Of a stretch of 64,000 bases of DNA, positions 63,075 to 64,000 are shown piece after piece (position 1 is the first letter of the stretch; every line of letters starts with the position of its first letter). The translations under genes were made by a program, and so were the position numbers. The notes beneath the pieces were generated by a model. That model worked only from the letters and a program-made list of their open reading frames with translations, did no database searches and had not been told where the DNA came from. This stretch comes from Lautropia sp. (GTDB lineage Bacteria; Pseudomonadota; Gammaproteobacteria; Burkholderiales; Burkholderiaceae_E). The DNA is taken from NCBI GenBank assembly GCA_030532895.1, contig JAUNKF010000002.1, forward strand, positions 202,153-266,152. The letters run 5' to 3'.

Positions 63075-63572
63075 ATGCTGGAGACTTTGCTGCAAAAATG
63101 GGCGGGCCTTCCCCCGCGTGACCGCCGGATGCTGATGATCGCGGGTGTTTTTCTGCTCATCATCCTCATCTGGCTCGTCCTGTTCGAGCCGGCCTGGCAG
63201 GGCACCAAGCGTCTGGAGAAGAGCCTGCCTGCGTTGCGCGCCGATCTGGCACGGATGGATCAACTGGCCGACGAGGCCCGTGAGCTGTCGCGCGTCACCA
63301 GTGCCCCGCCCGAGAACACGGCGCAACTGAAGGTGCGGCTGGAGCAGTCGTTGTTGGCTCAGGGCATCAGCAAGGACATGGCAACCGTGGAGGGGCAAAG
63401 CGACATCCTCGAAGTGCGCTTCCGACAAGCGCCTTTCGAGGCGTGGGTGTTCTGGCTGGATGGTGCCGTGCGCGAGACGCGCACGCGTGTGGTGGATCTG
63501 TCGATCACGCGCGAGTCGGCTGGTTTGTTCAGTGGTCGTCTGGCTTTGGAGGTGCCGCGCCGTGGCTCGTGA
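63075..63572 (+). CDS. gspM: Type II secretion protein GspM
   Basis: A 165-residue bitopic inner-membrane protein, partner of GspL. Membrane helix at about residues 22-39 (MLMIAGVFLLIILIWLVLFE), then an alpha-helical periplasmic domain with LEKSLPALRADLARMDQLAD and LKVRLEQSLLAQGISKDMAT. Starts at ATG 63075. Its stop overlaps the gspN start region. Confidence 0.88.
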   Translation: MLETLLQKWAGLPPRDRRMLMIAGVFLLIILIWLVLFEPAWQGTKRLEKSLPALRADLARMDQLADEARELSRVTSAPPENTAQLKVRLEQSLLAQGISKDMATVEGQSDILEVRFRQAPFEAWVFWLDGAVRETRTRVVDLSITRESAGLFSGRLALEVPRRGS

Positions 63573-64000
63573 TGCTCGTCGTTCAAAAAAAGGGGTGGCA
63601 CCCAGCTGGTTCGGGCCGTGGAGCACCGGACGCGTCCTGCTATGGGCTGCGCTCGGCCTGCTGATCAGCCTGGTCGTGGCGTTGAGCTTTGCGCCGGCCT
63701 CGATGGTCGACTGGGGGTTGAAGCAGGCCACGCAGGGTCGGGTCAGGTTGGCCGATGCGGCCGGCTCGATCTGGCGAGGGCAGGGCCGGGTCGTGCTGGT
63801 GGACATCGCGGCTGAAGCCGAGCGGGCGCGGCAGGGCAAGAGCGGCATGCTCCCGCTGCCCGGCGTGCTGATTCCGGGCAACATCCGCTGGCAGATTCAG
63901 GTGCTGCCGTTGTTCATCGGTCGTATCCAGGCACTGGCTCGTCATGAGAGCATGAATCAACCCCTGGAGATCAGCGGTACTTTCCAGTCGCCGCGTTTCT
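63562..64000 (+). CDS. gspN: Type II secretion protein GspN, 3' end missing
   Basis: The first 146 codons are present. A GTG at 63562 begins VARDARRSKKGVAPSWFGPW; a membrane segment follows (LLWAALGLLISLVVALSF), then the GspN signature FAPASMVDWGLKQATQGRVR and RLADAAGSIWRGQGRVVLVD. It overlaps the gspM stop. The frame is open to the end of the window. GspN is an accessory protein of the T2SS whose role is not settled; it completes the G-to-N order. Confidence 0.82.
   Translation, partial: MARDARRSKKGVAPSWFGPWSTGRVLLWAALGLLISLVVALSFAPASMVDWGLKQATQGRVRLADAAGSIWRGQGRVVLVDIAAEAERARQGKSGMLPLPGVLIPGNIRWQIQVLPLFIGRIQALARHESMNQPLEISGTFQSPRF

Noticed and set aside
1..64000. Intact insertion sequence, prophage, integron or CRISPR array
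   Set aside because: No transposase, integrase, phage structural gene or spacer array was found; the mobile-looking signals are short repeats and gene remnants only.

Overview
The window looks like a chromosomal segment of a high-GC betaproteobacterium of the order Burkholderiales. The evidence is lineage-typical gene neighbourhoods: scpA next to DUF3460, argD-argF next to DUF3579, an elongation factor P with Arg32 beside its rhamnosyltransferase EarP, mrp-dcd divergent from metG, and a type II secretion cluster with gspC set apart from gspG-N. An anaerobic pyruvate formate-lyase with its activase points to a facultative anaerobe; an oral Lautropia-like organism would fit, but the sequence alone does not prove this. 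I see no prophage, intact insertion sequence or CRISPR array. Nearly all the sequence is ordinary coding DNA.

Layout. 1-2845: the 3' part of icd, then a RES/Xre-type toxin-antitoxin pair with a perfect inverted-repeat operator. 2874-5613 (minus): a three-gene iron-uptake membrane operon (DUF3649, PepSY reductase-like, DUF3325). 5995-10537: pflB-pflA, gloA, a HAD phosphatase. 10969-13741: a DUF2325 half-domain protein, fur (with a perfect FNR-type site upstream), a nitroreductase, a periplasmic copper chaperone. 14036-17669: a cold-shock protein and clpS-clpA. 18143-25881: an orphan protein, argF-argD, DUF3579, a double-receiver regulator, efp-earP, a PIN toxin. 25881-34751: yaaA, glycerate kinase, glpF-glpK, murB, scpA-DUF3460, a small DMT transporter, a BamE-like lipoprotein. 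34761-40084: SulP and AEC transporters, an Fe(II)/2-oxoglutarate dioxygenase with a divergent LysR regulator, and gene remnants. 40085-47674: metG, mrp, dcd, rpsO, pnp. 47675-53250: a long non-coding stretch, a BCCT transporter, a histidine-rich protein built on a fatty-acid-oxidation domain, a Yip1 protein. 53345-57113: folB, tRNA-Arg(CCU), an ABC substrate-binding protein, folA, thyA. 57204-64000: type II secretion gspC (minus) and gspG-H-I-J-K-L-M-N (plus; gspN runs off the end).

Functional themes. Folate and thymidylate genes (folB, folA, thyA) lie near one another. RNA decay and translation genes (rpsO-pnp, metG, efp-earP, tRNA-Arg) recur. Oxygen and iron response is represented by fur, the PepSY operon, PFL and the FNR-type box. 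Glycerol uptake and phosphorylation are paired (glpF, glpK).

Most interesting observations: (i) a stand-alone C-terminal 3-hydroxyacyl-CoA dehydrogenase domain split by a tract with about 44 histidines in 95 residues; (ii) a dispersed intergenic repeat family of about ten copies sharing a core like TAGMGCGTGTYATGCA, some with long GC-rich arms; (iii) a decapitated HigA-type antitoxin lying in frame directly behind the dioxygenase stop codon; (iv) three mutually exclusive hairpin arms between metG and mrp; (v) a long hairpin in the pnp leader.
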